Origin: Methanobacteriaceae archaeon
Lineage (GTDB): Archaea; Methanobacteriota; Methanobacteria; Methanobacteriales; Methanobacteriaceae
Length of the DNA stretch: 64,000 nt
Reading direction: 5' to 3'
Assembly: GCA_030016715.1 (NCBI GenBank)
Contig: JASEJD010000004.1
Location: forward strand, 1 to 64,000
Part shown: one piece after another, positions 1-9,244 of the stretch
Layout of the letters: each line of letters opens with the position of its first letter
Position numbering within the stretch: the stretch's first letter is position 1
Translations under genes and position numbers: made by a program
Notes under the pieces: model-generated
What the model was told of the DNA's origin: nothing
Seen by the model: only the letters and a program-made list of their open reading frames with translations
Databases searched by the model: none

Positions 1-1264
1 CAAAAGACTTAACCCAAACCGCAGCATTCCTAATCTGATCAACCGTAAAAGTCACAGGATTATTTGGATTAACCGAATTATCTTCATTCCAGAAGTCTTC
101 ATCGATTAAACCATATCTAAATAAAACATATCCTGATGATCCATTTTCGGTGGCTGCATTTATGTCTCGGTTTAATTCCTCTACAGAAATCTTTGTAGTA
201 TCCTCATCTGAGCGGTAAGTTTGTATTCCTGCTATGACTGGTTTTCCATTAGCTTGTTCAACTATATAACTGGTAGTTGAAGCAATCCAATCAGTATCTT
301 TTTTGTAATTTCCCTTGTAGATCATTGGAACTAAAAAATCAAGGAATTGTGATAGTTGTCTGTAATCTTGTCCATAATAATATGCATTAACAGACCTTTC
401 AGGCATCAGAGCCGCAGAAACTGCTACTTTTGGTTTTATGGATTTAACCGTGTTATATACATTTTCAACAAATGCAGTTATGGTTTCTGTTCCATTCACG
501 TGTTTATAAGCAGCATTATTTCCTACTCCAGAATATCTTACATAATCTAGATGTATTCCACTTATATCAGTGTTTTTGACAATGTTTGAAATACTGTTTA
601 ATAGATTGTTTGTGTAGACCGTGTTTTTAGGATCTATCCATTTACCATCAGAATCTTTGAAACAAGATATCCATGCATGAACTCTTATTCCTGTATCTTT
701 AACCTTGTTCAACAAGGAATTGATATTGGTCTGATAGTTGCTTGGATTGACATATAAAAATATGTCGGTTATTCCAGTATTTAGAAGATAATTAACATTT
801 AAACTGTTTATGTGGGATGACCACATCCAAATACCTTTGACATCGTTGTATGAATCTCCTCCAGCAGCAAGCATTGATTCATCATTTAAAACCTGAATAT
901 TTTCTGATTTTCCATTTTCTTGAGGATTTTCATTTTCTATTTCCAATTCATTGTCATTATCTTGTTCATGTTCAGTGTTTTCTATGTTATTATCTTCAAA
1001 GGAGTTATTGATTGAAGTTTCTTTGATATCATTAGGTGGATCGTTAGTTTCTTCATAATCTTCTCTAAGATAATCTTCAGAACTTGATTTATTAGTTGTT
1101 TCTGATTCTAATTTTTCTTGTACTATCTCTGTGGAATTTAATGTTAAATTTCCAGCTTCATTGCCTTCTAAGTCATGTTCATCTGTGGCGGCGCAGAAAT
1201 AATTCACATTTAACAGTGCTATGCTCATCATGAGTAACACTGCTATTGCTATTTTTTTTCGCAA
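1..1264 (-). CDS. Secreted glycosidase-like (DUF4015/GHL10-type) protein with pseudomurein-binding repeat, partial
   Basis: Partial: the reading frame is open from 1264 to the left edge (421 codons). The start is a TTG placed 8-10 bases after a GGAGG site (1275-1279); the nearby ATG in another frame stops at once. The N-terminus is a signal peptide (Lys/Arg, then a hydrophobic stretch ending in CAA). Residues about 30-135 are acidic and Asn/Ser-rich linker. From about 141 a TIM-barrel-like domain begins (GIWMWSSHIN), with the GIHLDYVRYS signature near residue 240 that is typical of the putative glycosyl hydrolase family PF13200. The last residues before the edge (FTVDQIRNAAVWVKSF) match the start of a pseudomurein-binding repeat, so the protein probably anchors to the pseudomurein wall. 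Export and wall binding are well supported; enzymatic activity on wall polymers is inference. Confidence 0.8.
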   Translation of the reverse strand, partial: MRKKIAIAVLLMMSIALLNVNYFCAATDEHDLEGNEAGNLTLNSTEIVQEKLESETTNKSSSEDYLREDYEETNDPPNDIKETSINNSFEDNNIENTEHEQDNDNELEIENENPQENGKSENIQVLNDESMLAAGGDSYNDVKGIWMWSSHINSLNVNYLLNTGITDIFLYVNPSNYQTNINSLLNKVKDTGIRVHAWISCFKDSDGKWIDPKNTVYTNNLLNSISNIVKNTDISGIHLDYVRYSGVGNNAAYKHVNGTETITAFVENVYNTVKSIKPKVAVSAALMPERSVNAYYYGQDYRQLSQFLDFLVPMIYKGNYKKDTDWIASTTSYIVEQANGKPVIAGIQTYRSDEDTTKISVEELNRDINAATENGSSGYVLFRYGLIDEDFWNEDNSVNPNNPVTFTVDQIRNAAVWVKSF

Positions 1265-1343
1265 AATTTTAACGCCTCCATGTCTTGGACAAAAAAATAC
1301 CAATCTTGGGCATTTTTTAGCCGACCTTAGATCATTTTTCGAT

Positions 1344-1360
1344 GATATATAAATATTTCG
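1344..1360 (-). promoter_or_regulatory. Archaeal BRE/TATA promoter for the pseudomurein-binding protein
   Basis: On the minus strand a BRE-like CGAAA is followed by TTTATATAT. Initiation about 25 bases further would fall near 1320 and give a leader of about 55 bases before the TTG at 1264. Judged by eye from the consensus only. Confidence 0.45.
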
Positions 1361-1600
1361 ACTTAAATCTTGAAAAAAAGACTTATAAAAACTTAGTTTT
1401 TGAATTAAAGATTGATTAAAAAATATATTAACAAAAGGTTATGCTTATGCCTATTTATTTTGTTTTCTTAACTGATAATATTAGATTAAAAAACAGATCA
1501 GATTATCAGAAAAAAATATACCTTTTTTGGGAATATTAACCCTCTTAGAATCTGTTTTATATTAACTTAAGATTTAATAACCAAAATAGACGATCACGGC

Positions 1601-1647
1601 TATCTTTTCTTGATCTAAGGCCTTTTTTTAAAATCATAGAAAAGATA
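1601..1647. repeat. Inverted repeat TATCTTTTCT / AGAAAAGATA
   Basis: The arms 1601-1610 and 1638-1647 are perfectly complementary over 10 bases. The 27-base loop contains AAGGCCTT followed by a run of T. It is one of the few GC-containing patches in this spacer. A TATA-like TTTATATTAA lies about 45 bases upstream on the plus strand. It could be a small RNA, a terminator or an operator; the sequence does not decide. Confidence 0.3.
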
Positions 1648-1889
1648 ATAGAGTTTCTCTTCAATTGTCATAATTATCCTTTAAATAGACAATAAGTAAA
1701 AAAAATATTAGATTTTGAGATAATTTTTCAGAAATTTGAATTAATGTTTCCAAATATTTTTCCTATTTAATTAATTACAAAAAAGAAACATAATTCTATA
1801 AATAATATAACTTTCAGAAAAATTATGTATTATACTATAAGATAATATTAATTCAATATTATGTTCATTATCAAATATCAGGTGAAATA

Positions 1890-2900
1890 ATGATTAAAGT
1901 TGGAATAATTGGAGCTAGTGGTTATACTGGAGGAGAACTATTAAGATTTTTAAAGAATCATTCAGAAGTGGAGGTTACTGCAGCTACTTCACGAAAACAT
2001 GCCGGAGTTCCCATTAAAAAAATTCATCCCCACCTGCAAGATATAGACTTTAAATTCACTGATCTGTCGCCGGAAAAAATTGATGCCGACCTTGTTTTTA
2101 CTGCTACTCCACACGGGGCTTCCATGCGGATAGTACCTAAACTATTGGAACGAGGCATCAGAGTAGTTGATCTTAGTGGTGATTATAGATTTGATGATAT
2201 TGAAACTTATGAAAAATGGTATGGCTTTAAACATGAAAATCCATTGGATGCAGTATATGGACTTCCAGAAATTTACAGAAATGATATCAAAAAGGCAGAT
2301 CTAGTCGCCAATCCCGGTTGTTTCCCTACCGGTAGTATTTTAGCAGGATTACCTTTAGCAAATGAAAAACTGGTTGATTTAATGATTTTTGATTGTAAAA
2401 CTGGGGTCAGCGGAGCTGGTATAAAACCTTCTGATGTAACTCATTTTCCTAATATTAGTGATAATGTGATTCCTTATGCTGTAACTATTCACCGACATGG
2501 TCCTGAAATTAATCAAGAGATTAATAAATATGCTCCTGTTAAGGTTTCATTCACACCACACCTTGTGCCGGTCATAAGAGGAATATTAACTACAGTACAT
2601 ACTTTTTTAAAGGATGATTTAACGTCCGAAGAAGTTGAATCTATATATGATACATTTTATCAAGATGAACCTTTTGTGAAAGTATTGGATGCTGGTGAAA
2701 TTCCCCGTTTAAGTGCAGTTAGAGGTTCTAATTACTGCCATATAGGTTGCTTTGATATTGATGAAAATGGTCGGATTGTTATAATTTCTGCCATTGATAA
2801 TCTGGTTAAAGGTGCTTCTGGACAGGCAATTCAAAACATGAACATAATGTATGGATTTAAAGAAAAAAAATCAATAGAATTTATGGGTTTACATCCATAA
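1890..2900 (+). CDS. argC: N-acetyl-gamma-glutamyl-phosphate reductase
   Basis: Third step of arginine biosynthesis: NADPH-dependent reduction of N-acetylglutamyl phosphate to the semialdehyde, in the cytosol. The 336-residue length is normal. The N-terminal Rossmann motif is [15 protein letters not shown] (residues 5-19). The catalytic cysteine lies in NPGCFPTG (about residue 144), and HFPNIS and HRHGPEI belong to the substrate-binding half. The ATG follows CAGGTGAAATA, a fair ribosome site. Other arginine-related genes (agmatinase, arginine decarboxylase, ornithine cyclodeaminase-like) lie 20 kb away, not in this operon. The assignment is secure. Confidence 0.95.
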   Translation: MIKVGIIGASGYTGGELLRFLKNHSEVEVTAATSRKHAGVPIKKIHPHLQDIDFKFTDLSPEKIDADLVFTATPHGASMRIVPKLLERGIRVVDLSGDYRFDDIETYEKWYGFKHENPLDAVYGLPEIYRNDIKKADLVANPGCFPTGSILAGLPLANEKLVDLMIFDCKTGVSGAGIKPSDVTHFPNISDNVIPYAVTIHRHGPEINQEINKYAPVKVSFTPHLVPVIRGILTTVHTFLKDDLTSEEVESIYDTFYQDEPFVKVLDAGEIPRLSAVRGSNYCHIGCFDIDENGRIVIISAIDNLVKGASGQAIQNMNIMYGFKEKKSIEFMGLHP

Positions 2901-3075
2901 AAACCTTTATATAAAACTAAAATGTATAATAAACAGATAAAATGAAGAAATGAGGAATATTATTAATGGATGGAATTAAGCCGTTTTTTCATTATTATAG
3001 AGAAAAATAATATTAAAATTGGAAAACCGTTTTATGAAATTAAAAACATGATGGATCATTTAATGGGGTGTTAAA

Positions 3076-3570
3076 TTGAATACCATAGTTTTATATTACT
3101 CACGAAGCGAAAAAACTGCAAAAGTTGCAGATATTATTGCAAAAAACATCTCTGCAGATATTATAAGAATAAAAGATATGAAGGATAGATCAGGCCCTAT
3201 TAATTATTTAAAAGCATCTATAGATGCATTAAGAGAAGATAAAACGGATATTGAACCATCAAATATTGATCTAAGCGAATATGGTTTAGTTTATATTGGA
3301 ACACCCAACTGGGCCGGGAAACCCGCACCAGCAATAATTACTTTAATTGATAAGAATGATTTCAGAGGTAAAGATGTAATATTATTTGCCACCATGGGAC
3401 GCCAAGGTGGAGAAAATGTTATAGATAGAATGAGGGAGAAAGTTGAAGCACGGGGAGCCCGTATGATTACATCATTTCTTATCAAAACAGGTGGAAAAAG
3501 TTCATCAGAACTGGAAGAAACTGTCAAAAAAACTATTGAAGAAATGGATCTTAAGATATATGGAATATGA
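3076..3570 (+). CDS. Flavodoxin family protein
   Basis: A 164-residue single-domain flavodoxin. The FMN phosphate loop is the N-terminal [13 protein letters not shown] (residues 7-19), and [14 protein letters not shown] (about 75-88) and [10 protein letters not shown] (about 97-106) form the other two FMN loops. It starts with TTG after GGGGTG. It is probably a small electron carrier or FMN-dependent reductase; similar short flavodoxins are common in methanogens and their partners are mostly unknown. It ends only 21 bases before secF, so it may share the transcript, though no functional link is obvious. Confidence 0.85.
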   Translation: MNTIVLYYSRSEKTAKVADIIAKNISADIIRIKDMKDRSGPINYLKASIDALREDKTDIEPSNIDLSEYGLVYIGTPNWAGKPAPAIITLIDKNDFRGKDVILFATMGRQGGENVIDRMREKVEARGARMITSFLIKTGGKSSSELEETVKKTIEEMDLKIYGI

Positions 3571-3591
3571 TACCATATGAAAGGTGATTTA

Positions 3592-4428
3592 ATGAAAATA
3601 AATATTATGGAATCTTACAAACCATTTATAGCTATTCCAGTTATAATAACACTAATTGCATTAGCACTTATTATCATAAATGGATTGCCAGAAAGTATAG
3701 ATTTACAGGGAGGATCAATTGCTGGTTTAAATTTAGAAAAACCAGTTGATAGAGCAGAATTAACAAATATTATAAGTCAAGGACTTGGTACAACTGATTT
3801 AAACATTAAATCGTTAACTCAGACTCAAGCCATTGTAGAAATAGGTGGAACAGTAGATGTGATAAAACTTACAGATTCATTGAGTGGAGTAGCCACAATT
3901 GAAAGTTTTAAATCAGTAGGTCCTCTGGTTAGTCAACAAGCACTTACACAAGTTTATTGGGCCATTGCCTTTGCATTTATATTCATGTCCATTACTGTGC
4001 TCATAATTTTTAGAAACTTAGTACCCTCTGTTGCAGTAATTCTTTCTGCATTATCAGATATTTTGATTGCTGTTGGAGGTATGTCTCTATTAGGAATACC
4101 ACTTTCAGTAGCTTCAGTTGGTGCAATCCTAATGTTGATAGGTTATAGTGTAGATACAGATATTTTATTGACTACCCGCTTGTTAAAAAGGAGAGAAGGA
4201 ACAGTTATGGAGCGTGCCTCTGATGCATTTAAAACAGGATTAGTAATGTCTGCATCTGCTATAAGTGCATTGAGTGTTTTATATATCGTAGTAGTGTTTT
4301 ATATTCCTTATGCACAAGTTTTAAGTGAAATAGCTGCAGTATTGATAATTGGATTGCTTGCGGATTTGTTAACAACATGGCTCATGAATTTAGGTATACT
4401 TAGATGGTATCTGGAGGCTAAAAGATGA
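3592..4428 (+). CDS. secF: Protein translocase subunit SecF
   Basis: Inner component of the SecDF complex, which helps drive protein export through SecYEG and protein release outside the membrane. The sequence shows an N-terminal membrane helix, the [12 protein letters not shown] motif characteristic of SecD/SecF first periplasmic segments, and a block of about five helices with [12 protein letters not shown] and [13 protein letters not shown]. The ATG at 3592 is preferred over 3577 because AGGTGAT sits just upstream of it. Length is 278 residues, usual for archaeal SecF. The stop overlaps the secD start in ATGA, so the two are translationally coupled in the archaeal order secF-secD. Confidence 0.93.
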   Translation: MKINIMESYKPFIAIPVIITLIALALIIINGLPESIDLQGGSIAGLNLEKPVDRAELTNIISQGLGTTDLNIKSLTQTQAIVEIGGTVDVIKLTDSLSGVATIESFKSVGPLVSQQALTQVYWAIAFAFIFMSITVLIIFRNLVPSVAVILSALSDILIAVGGMSLLGIPLSVASVGAILMLIGYSVDTDILLTTRLLKRREGTVMERASDAFKTGLVMSASAISALSVLYIVVVFYIPYAQVLSEIAAVLIIGLLADLLTTWLMNLGILRWYLEAKR

Positions 4429-5711
4429 ACGAAAAAATTAAGAGTTTTATCAAAGATTACCGAACCATCATTCTCATAGTTTTCATAATAGGGAGTATTG
4501 CATCAATCTCGTATAATGGGATCCCCCAAGGACTGGATCTTCAAGGAGGATCCTTAATTCAAGTTCATCTGGAAGAACCAGTGGATCAAGCTACTATGGA
4601 AAGAGTGACAAGTGTTCTTGATAGAAGACTAAACATATTTGGTGTAAAAGATGTTAAAGTGAGAGATAGTGGAAATCAAGATGTTATAATTGAAATTGCA
4701 GGTGTTAAACCAGATGAAGTTGCTCAAATAGTAGGTACTCCTGGTAAATTTATAGCAAAAATCAATAACCAGACAGCCCTAGAAGGTTCAGACATAATTA
4801 GTGTGCAACCATATGAAATACAAGGTACACAATGGGCAGTTCCATTTAAAATATCATTAGAGGGTGCAAATCGATTTGCTAAGATTGCTGAAGGTAAAGC
4901 TGGTGCACCAGTTGATATGTATTTAGATGATAAACTTATCTCATCACCAGAACTTGCTCCAGAACTAGCTACGGGCCGACCATCCACAGATGTTCAAATA
5001 AGTGGAACAGAAAAGACTAAAGAAGAAGCTGAAAAAGAAGCAAAGTCTATTCAAACCGTTTTACAATCAGGAGCTCTACCGGTTTCCGTTCAGATAGTAG
5101 GTATAAGTACAGTTTCCCCAGAACTTGGTTCTGAATTTAAAAATGGAGCTTTAACTGCAGGTATTTTGGCATTGATTGTGGTTTCATTAATAATATTCCT
5201 GAGATATAGAACCCCTAAACTGGTAATTCCAATAATATTTACCAGTCTGGCGGAACTTCTGCTAATTCTTGGTACAGCATCAATCATTAACTGGAATATT
5301 GATTTAGCTGCAATCGCAGGTATTATAGCTGCTATAGGAACTGGTGTTGACGATCAGATAATATTAACTGATGAAGTATTAAAATCTGGTAAAAAAGAAG
5401 AAACAGTAAATAAAAAGCAGAGAAAGAAAAGCAAAAAGAAAAAAAAGAAAAGCAAAAAATCTAGAATTAAGACTAGTGTTTCTATAAGTGTTAAGAATAA
5501 GATTAAAAATGCTTTTTTCATCATTTTTGCTGCTGCAGCAACTCTAATTGCAGCCATGCTTCCCGTTGCATATGTTGGATTTTCTAGAGGAGCTACTGGT
5601 ATAGGAGTTCTGGCTGGTTTTGCATTCACCACGATTATTGGAATTCTTATAGGGATTTTTATTACCCGCCCAGTGTATGCAAAATTCCTTGAAAACTTCA
5701 TTATTGATTGA
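4425..5711 (+). CDS. secD: Protein translocase subunit SecD
   Basis: Partner of SecF in the membrane export complex. Features in order: N-terminal helix, [16 protein letters not shown] motif, the external P1-type domain (about 50-225, with the [11 protein letters not shown] repeat), then a six-helix block. [16 protein letters not shown] (about 304-319) is the conserved helix-4 motif. Unusual is a strongly basic insertion (about residues 319-350) with runs of Lys, in the cytoplasmic loop between helices 4 and 5. The start is preceded by GGAGG at 4413. Family assignment is secure; the role of the basic loop is unknown. Confidence 0.93.
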   Translation: MNEKIKSFIKDYRTIILIVFIIGSIASISYNGIPQGLDLQGGSLIQVHLEEPVDQATMERVTSVLDRRLNIFGVKDVKVRDSGNQDVIIEIAGVKPDEVAQIVGTPGKFIAKINNQTALEGSDIISVQPYEIQGTQWAVPFKISLEGANRFAKIAEGKAGAPVDMYLDDKLISSPELAPELATGRPSTDVQISGTEKTKEEAEKEAKSIQTVLQSGALPVSVQIVGISTVSPELGSEFKNGALTAGILALIVVSLIIFLRYRTPKLVIPIIFTSLAELLLILGTASIINWNIDLAAIAGIIAAIGTGVDDQIILTDEVLKSGKKEETVNKKQRKKSKKKKKKSKKSRIKTSVSISVKNKIKNAFFIIFAAAATLIAAMLPVAYVGFSRGATGIGVLAGFAFTTIIGILIGIFITRPVYAKFLENFIID

Positions 5712-5861
5712 TTTTCAAGGAAAATTTTTTTATTTTAAAAAAAACCTCATTTTTTAATTCAAAAGTAAATGCAGATTAAAAATTGTTTATCAATAATAGG
5801 AATAATAGGATATTAAAAAAATATATAAAGGATAAGTAGGAAACATACTGCCGGTGGGTTA

Positions 5862-6830
5862 ATGATAGTCACAATAATTTTAGTGATAAGTTTAATAATA
5901 TCCTTATTAATTGTTATAAAAGCAGCAGATTTATTTGTAGACAATTTAGTAGAAATAGGATTGGTTTTTGGGATTTCAGAGATAATATTAGGAGTTACAG
6001 CAGCAGCCATAGGTACATCACTTCCAGAATTTGGATCAGCAATGTTGGCCATATTAACTGGTAATCCTGAAGTAGGTATTGGATGTGCTATTGGAGCCAA
6101 TATATGGAATATTGGTGGAATTTTAGGAATTTCAACAATTTTTGCTGGAACTATTTTAAGCCAAAAAGAAGAGATCAGACGTGACGGTTCAATGACTCTG
6201 ATCACCGCATTAATAATCACAATATTCATGTTTATGTTTGGAGAATTAAATTTAATCGTTGGAATTGTGTTATTATCTATTTATATTATATATATTTGGA
6301 TTTTAATAAGAGCACAGCAAAATAATGTTAAAAATAATAAAAAATCGTTTGTAACAACTAAAAAAGAAAAAAAGAAAAGATTAAAGAAAGAAAATGTTTT
6401 TTGGGTTATAACCGGCCTTATAGGATTAGCTGTAGGATGTAGAGTAATAGTTTACTCAACAGTGACCCTGGCAGAGATTGCTAGTATCCCTGAAATGCTT
6501 GCCGGAATTCTGCTAGCATTTGGAACTACTGCACCAGAATTCTTCACAGTTTTAACTTCTGCACGAAAGGGATTAAACAGATTGGCCGTGGGAACTGTTC
6601 TAGGAAGTAACATATTTAATATATTAATAGGATTAGGAGTTCCATCTCTTTTTGTTGTTATACCTGTCGAAGAGATTGCAATAAGATTTGACGGGCCCGC
6701 GATGATTGTATTAACATTTTTATTAATAGTTTTGCTTAGAAGACGGATGAAACTTACCCGGGCCGAGGGAGTTATCCTCCTCTCATCATATATAATTTAT
6801 ATGGGAACAAGATTATACATAATGTCGTGA
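5862..6830 (+). CDS. CaCA-family sodium/calcium-type cation exchanger (copy 1)
   Basis: Integral membrane antiporter of the Ca2+/cation antiporter superfamily. It has two inverted halves of five helices, each with an alpha-repeat: [11 protein letters not shown] (about residues 46-56) and [15 protein letters not shown] (about 219-233). A basic cytoplasmic loop (about 155-180, rich in Lys) joins the halves. Both acidic ion-binding Glu residues are present. It begins at ATG after GGTGGG and ends 4 bases before a universal stress protein. A paralogue follows at 7592. The exact ions (Na+/Ca2+, K+-dependent or H+) cannot be read from sequence. Confidence 0.88.
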   Translation: MIVTIILVISLIISLLIVIKAADLFVDNLVEIGLVFGISEIILGVTAAAIGTSLPEFGSAMLAILTGNPEVGIGCAIGANIWNIGGILGISTIFAGTILSQKEEIRRDGSMTLITALIITIFMFMFGELNLIVGIVLLSIYIIYIWILIRAQQNNVKNNKKSFVTTKKEKKKRLKKENVFWVITGLIGLAVGCRVIVYSTVTLAEIASIPEMLAGILLAFGTTAPEFFTVLTSARKGLNRLAVGTVLGSNIFNILIGLGVPSLFVVIPVEEIAIRFDGPAMIVLTFLLIVLLRRRMKLTRAEGVILLSSYIIYMGTRLYIMS

Positions 6831-6834
6831 TAAC

Positions 6835-7281
6835 ATGGTTTATAAGAAAGTTTTAGTAACAAGCACTGGTGAATACCTTGATGATATCCTAAAACACACA
6901 TTGGATCTAATATCCGAAAGGAAGATGGATGTTATTGGCCTATACGTAGTCGATACATCAGTACCATTCTTAACCCCGAAAAAAATTAAGGAAATGATGA
7001 TAACCGAGCTGAAAAAAAAGGGAAGAGAAATATTAGACAGTATGAAGGTCGAATTTGAAAAACCCGGCAATTATATGATAAATTTCACGGAAATGATGGT
7101 AGAAGGGGATCCTGCCGATGAAATTGTTAGAATTGCTGAAGAAGAGAATGTAGATGTAATTGTTATGGGCACTGGAAAAAGCGTTGTTGATAAACATCTA
7201 CTAGGTAGTGTATCAGAAAAAGTAGTTCATTCTGCACCATGCACCATACTTCTAATAAGAACAGTTCAAGACGAAAAATAG
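6835..7281 (+). CDS. Universal stress protein, UspA family
   Basis: A 148-residue single Usp domain. The ATP-binding signature is seen as [20 protein letters not shown] (about 116-135), with the G-x2-G-x9-G-S pattern, which suggests a nucleotide-binding type. It begins with [14 protein letters not shown], a slightly changed first strand in which the usual Asp of the motif is absent. It follows the exchanger by 4 bases and so is probably cotranscribed. Usp domains are known to sit next to, or be fused to, ion transporters; a regulatory role on the exchanger is inference. Confidence 0.88.
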   Translation: MVYKKVLVTSTGEYLDDILKHTLDLISERKMDVIGLYVVDTSVPFLTPKKIKEMMITELKKKGREILDSMKVEFEKPGNYMINFTEMMVEGDPADEIVRIAEEENVDVIVMGTGKSVVDKHLLGSVSEKVVHSAPCTILLIRTVQDEK

Positions 7282-7591
7282 GCAAAAAATCTTTTTTTTA
7301 TAAATCCTAGCTTACAAATTTTTTATAATATTTTATTAATAAATTTCTTATTAAAAAATCTAATTTTATTTTTTTAAAACTTCTATTCAATTAATTATTG
7401 TTTAGAGAGGTCTTAATATCTTTCAAAGAATAATTTAATATTAAAACTATTAAAATTATATATTAATCAACATTTTGATATCTTTTAAAAAAATTAGGAA
7501 TATCAGATAATCATATGACCGAAATATTTTAATATAAGTTTCTTTAATATTTGATGGTTCTAAGTTTAATATTTATATAACGGGGATTTTT
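7282..7591. other. AT-rich spacer; nothing clear beyond a T-run
   Basis: About 310 bases. A T-run just after the Usp stop (about 7291-7299) may terminate the exchanger-Usp transcript. A TATA-like TTTATATAA at 7572-7580 is too near the next ATG for a normal leader. No coding frame or RNA fold is supported. Confidence 0.4.
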
Positions 7592-8602
7592 ATGCTATGG
7601 ATAATACAAATTTTAATTTTAATTATATCCTTAATAATTGTTATTAAATCAGCAGACCTTTTTATTGATAATCTAGTGGATATTGGTACTCATTTAGGAA
7701 TATCAGAGATTATATTAGGAGTAACAGCCGCAGCTATCGGTACTTCTTTACCAGAATTTGGTTCAGCAGTTATTGCCTCTGTGAGTGGAAACACTGATAT
7801 TGGTGTGGGAGTTGTGATTGGATCAAATATATGGAATATTGCAGGTATACTGGGCATATCTGCTACAGTTGCAGGAGTAATTAGAACAGATGCACGTGGA
7901 GTAACACGAGACGGTCTAATAACATTAGGTACTGGTTTAATCCTGATATTTTTCATGTTATTTGGAGATATCACATCCACAGCTGCAATAGTAATGATAA
8001 TTGTTTATATTTTCTATCTTTGGATGTTAATAAGGGCTCAGAAAAAATATTCAGAAGCTGAATCCAGTAATGAAATGAATTCCAATAATAAAAAATCAAA
8101 AGAAAAAGAAATTTTAGATAAAGATTCACAGTCAAATAAAAAATCAATTAACATTAAAAACATTATGTTTATGATCCTTGGATTCATAGGCTTGGTTATT
8201 GGATGCAAATTACTGGTTGATAGCGGTACAGAATTAGCTCGAATTGCAGGAATTCCGGCTATGATAATGGGACTTTTTACATTAGCTATTGGAACTAGCA
8301 TCCCTGAACTAGTAGTAACACTTTCTTCTGCAGTGAAAGGGTTGCACAACCTCTCACTAGGAACAGTTTTGGGAAGTAACACATTTAATATATTGATAGG
8401 TATTGGTATACCTGCTCTGATCATGAATGTACCTGTTGATAGACTTTCACTCACCTTTGATGCCCCGGTGATGATTTTTGTCACTGCTCTTTTGATATTA
8501 CTATCCAGAAGAGGTGATAAACTAAGCAGAATTGATGGATTAATTTTATTAAGTATTTATATTATTTATGCTATAACCAGATTGGTTCTTTCAGGCTTCT
8601 GA
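7592..8602 (+). CDS. CaCA-family sodium/calcium-type cation exchanger (copy 2)
   Basis: Paralogue of the exchanger at 5862, colinear over its full length. Alpha-repeats [14 protein letters not shown] (about 50-63) and IGTSIPELVVTLSSA (about 231-245) are both intact. The loop between the halves (about 150-190) is longer and hydrophilic, with mixed acid and base. The start follows CGGGGATTTTT. The second repeat keeps the standard GTSIPE, whereas copy 1 has GTTAPE, so the two copies may differ in ion selectivity or direction. Membrane location is certain; the ions are not. Confidence 0.88.
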   Translation: MLWIIQILILIISLIIVIKSADLFIDNLVDIGTHLGISEIILGVTAAAIGTSLPEFGSAVIASVSGNTDIGVGVVIGSNIWNIAGILGISATVAGVIRTDARGVTRDGLITLGTGLILIFFMLFGDITSTAAIVMIIVYIFYLWMLIRAQKKYSEAESSNEMNSNNKKSKEKEILDKDSQSNKKSINIKNIMFMILGFIGLVIGCKLLVDSGTELARIAGIPAMIMGLFTLAIGTSIPELVVTLSSAVKGLHNLSLGTVLGSNTFNILIGIGIPALIMNVPVDRLSLTFDAPVMIFVTALLILLSRRGDKLSRIDGLILLSIYIIYAITRLVLSGF

Positions 8603-8685
8603 TTTAAATTTATTTTATAAAAATTTATAACTAATACCATTCTATACTAAAAATAATTATCAATGAAAATTATATAGGTAATTTT

Positions 8686-9162
8686 ATGAATAAGTCTGCA
8701 AAGTTACCAAGGGAACTGAAAGTTAAACCTATAAAGAATGGAACTGTTATAGACCACATTTCTGCAAATAGAGCATTAAATGTCCTTAAAATTTTAGGAT
8801 TACCCAATGATAAAAGTAAAGTTACCATTGCCATGAATGTTCTCTCCTCACAGATGAAAAATAAAGACATAGTTAAAATTGAAAATAGAGAACTGGATCC
8901 TCAAGAAGTGGATAAAATTGCCTTAATTGCTCCCAATGCAACCATTAATATCATTAGAGATTATGATATTGTAGAAAAAGGCAAGGTCCAGCTGATGGAT
9001 GAAATCAATGATATATTGAAGTGTCCTAACCCTAACTGTATAACTAATACCTCTGAACCTGTAAATTCAAAATTCTATGTAATTAACAAAAAAGCAATAA
9101 TTTTGAGATGTTACTTCTGTGATCGAATAATAGACGAAAAAAGTATTGAATTTAGAATTTAA
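8686..9162 (+). CDS. pyrI: Aspartate carbamoyltransferase regulatory chain
   Basis: Regulatory subunit of the pyrimidine-pathway enzyme aspartate transcarbamoylase; it binds nucleotide effectors and holds catalytic trimers together through zinc. The N-terminal allosteric domain is recognised by [12 protein letters not shown] and [10 protein letters not shown]. The C-terminal zinc domain has four Cys in CPNPNC and CYFC (about residues 107-146). Length of 158 is typical. The catalytic gene pyrB is not adjacent and not in this window. A run of A/T at 9199-9215 separates it from the convergent gene. Confidence 0.95.
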   Translation: MNKSAKLPRELKVKPIKNGTVIDHISANRALNVLKILGLPNDKSKVTIAMNVLSSQMKNKDIVKIENRELDPQEVDKIALIAPNATINIIRDYDIVEKGKVQLMDEINDILKCPNPNCITNTSEPVNSKFYVINKKAIILRCYFCDRIIDEKSIEFRI

Positions 9163-9244
9163 CATAAAAATGTAGCTAATTTTATATTTATTCTGTAAAA
9201 AAAAATAAAAAAAATAATTAAATTACTCTTTTTTATAGAGCAAA

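Larger units (their letters stand above)
1265..1889. other. AT-rich intergenic region between divergent genes
   Basis: This 625-base spacer separates the leftward secreted protein from rightward argC. Apart from the leftward promoter it holds a 10-bp inverted repeat (1601-1610 with 1638-1647) around an AAGGCCTT palindrome and a T-run, which is reported as a possible small RNA or terminator. No convincing coding frame was seen. Confidence 0.5.

Noticed and set aside
356-550. 64-residue plus-strand frame opposite the wall protein
   Set aside because: It lies within the barrel domain of the secreted protein on the minus strand, and its Cys/Ile/Phe-rich translation has no motif.
5354-5701. Leftward 115-residue frame inside secD
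   Set aside because: It is the reverse of the Lys-rich SecD loop, giving Phe and Leu runs; SecD is clearly the real gene.
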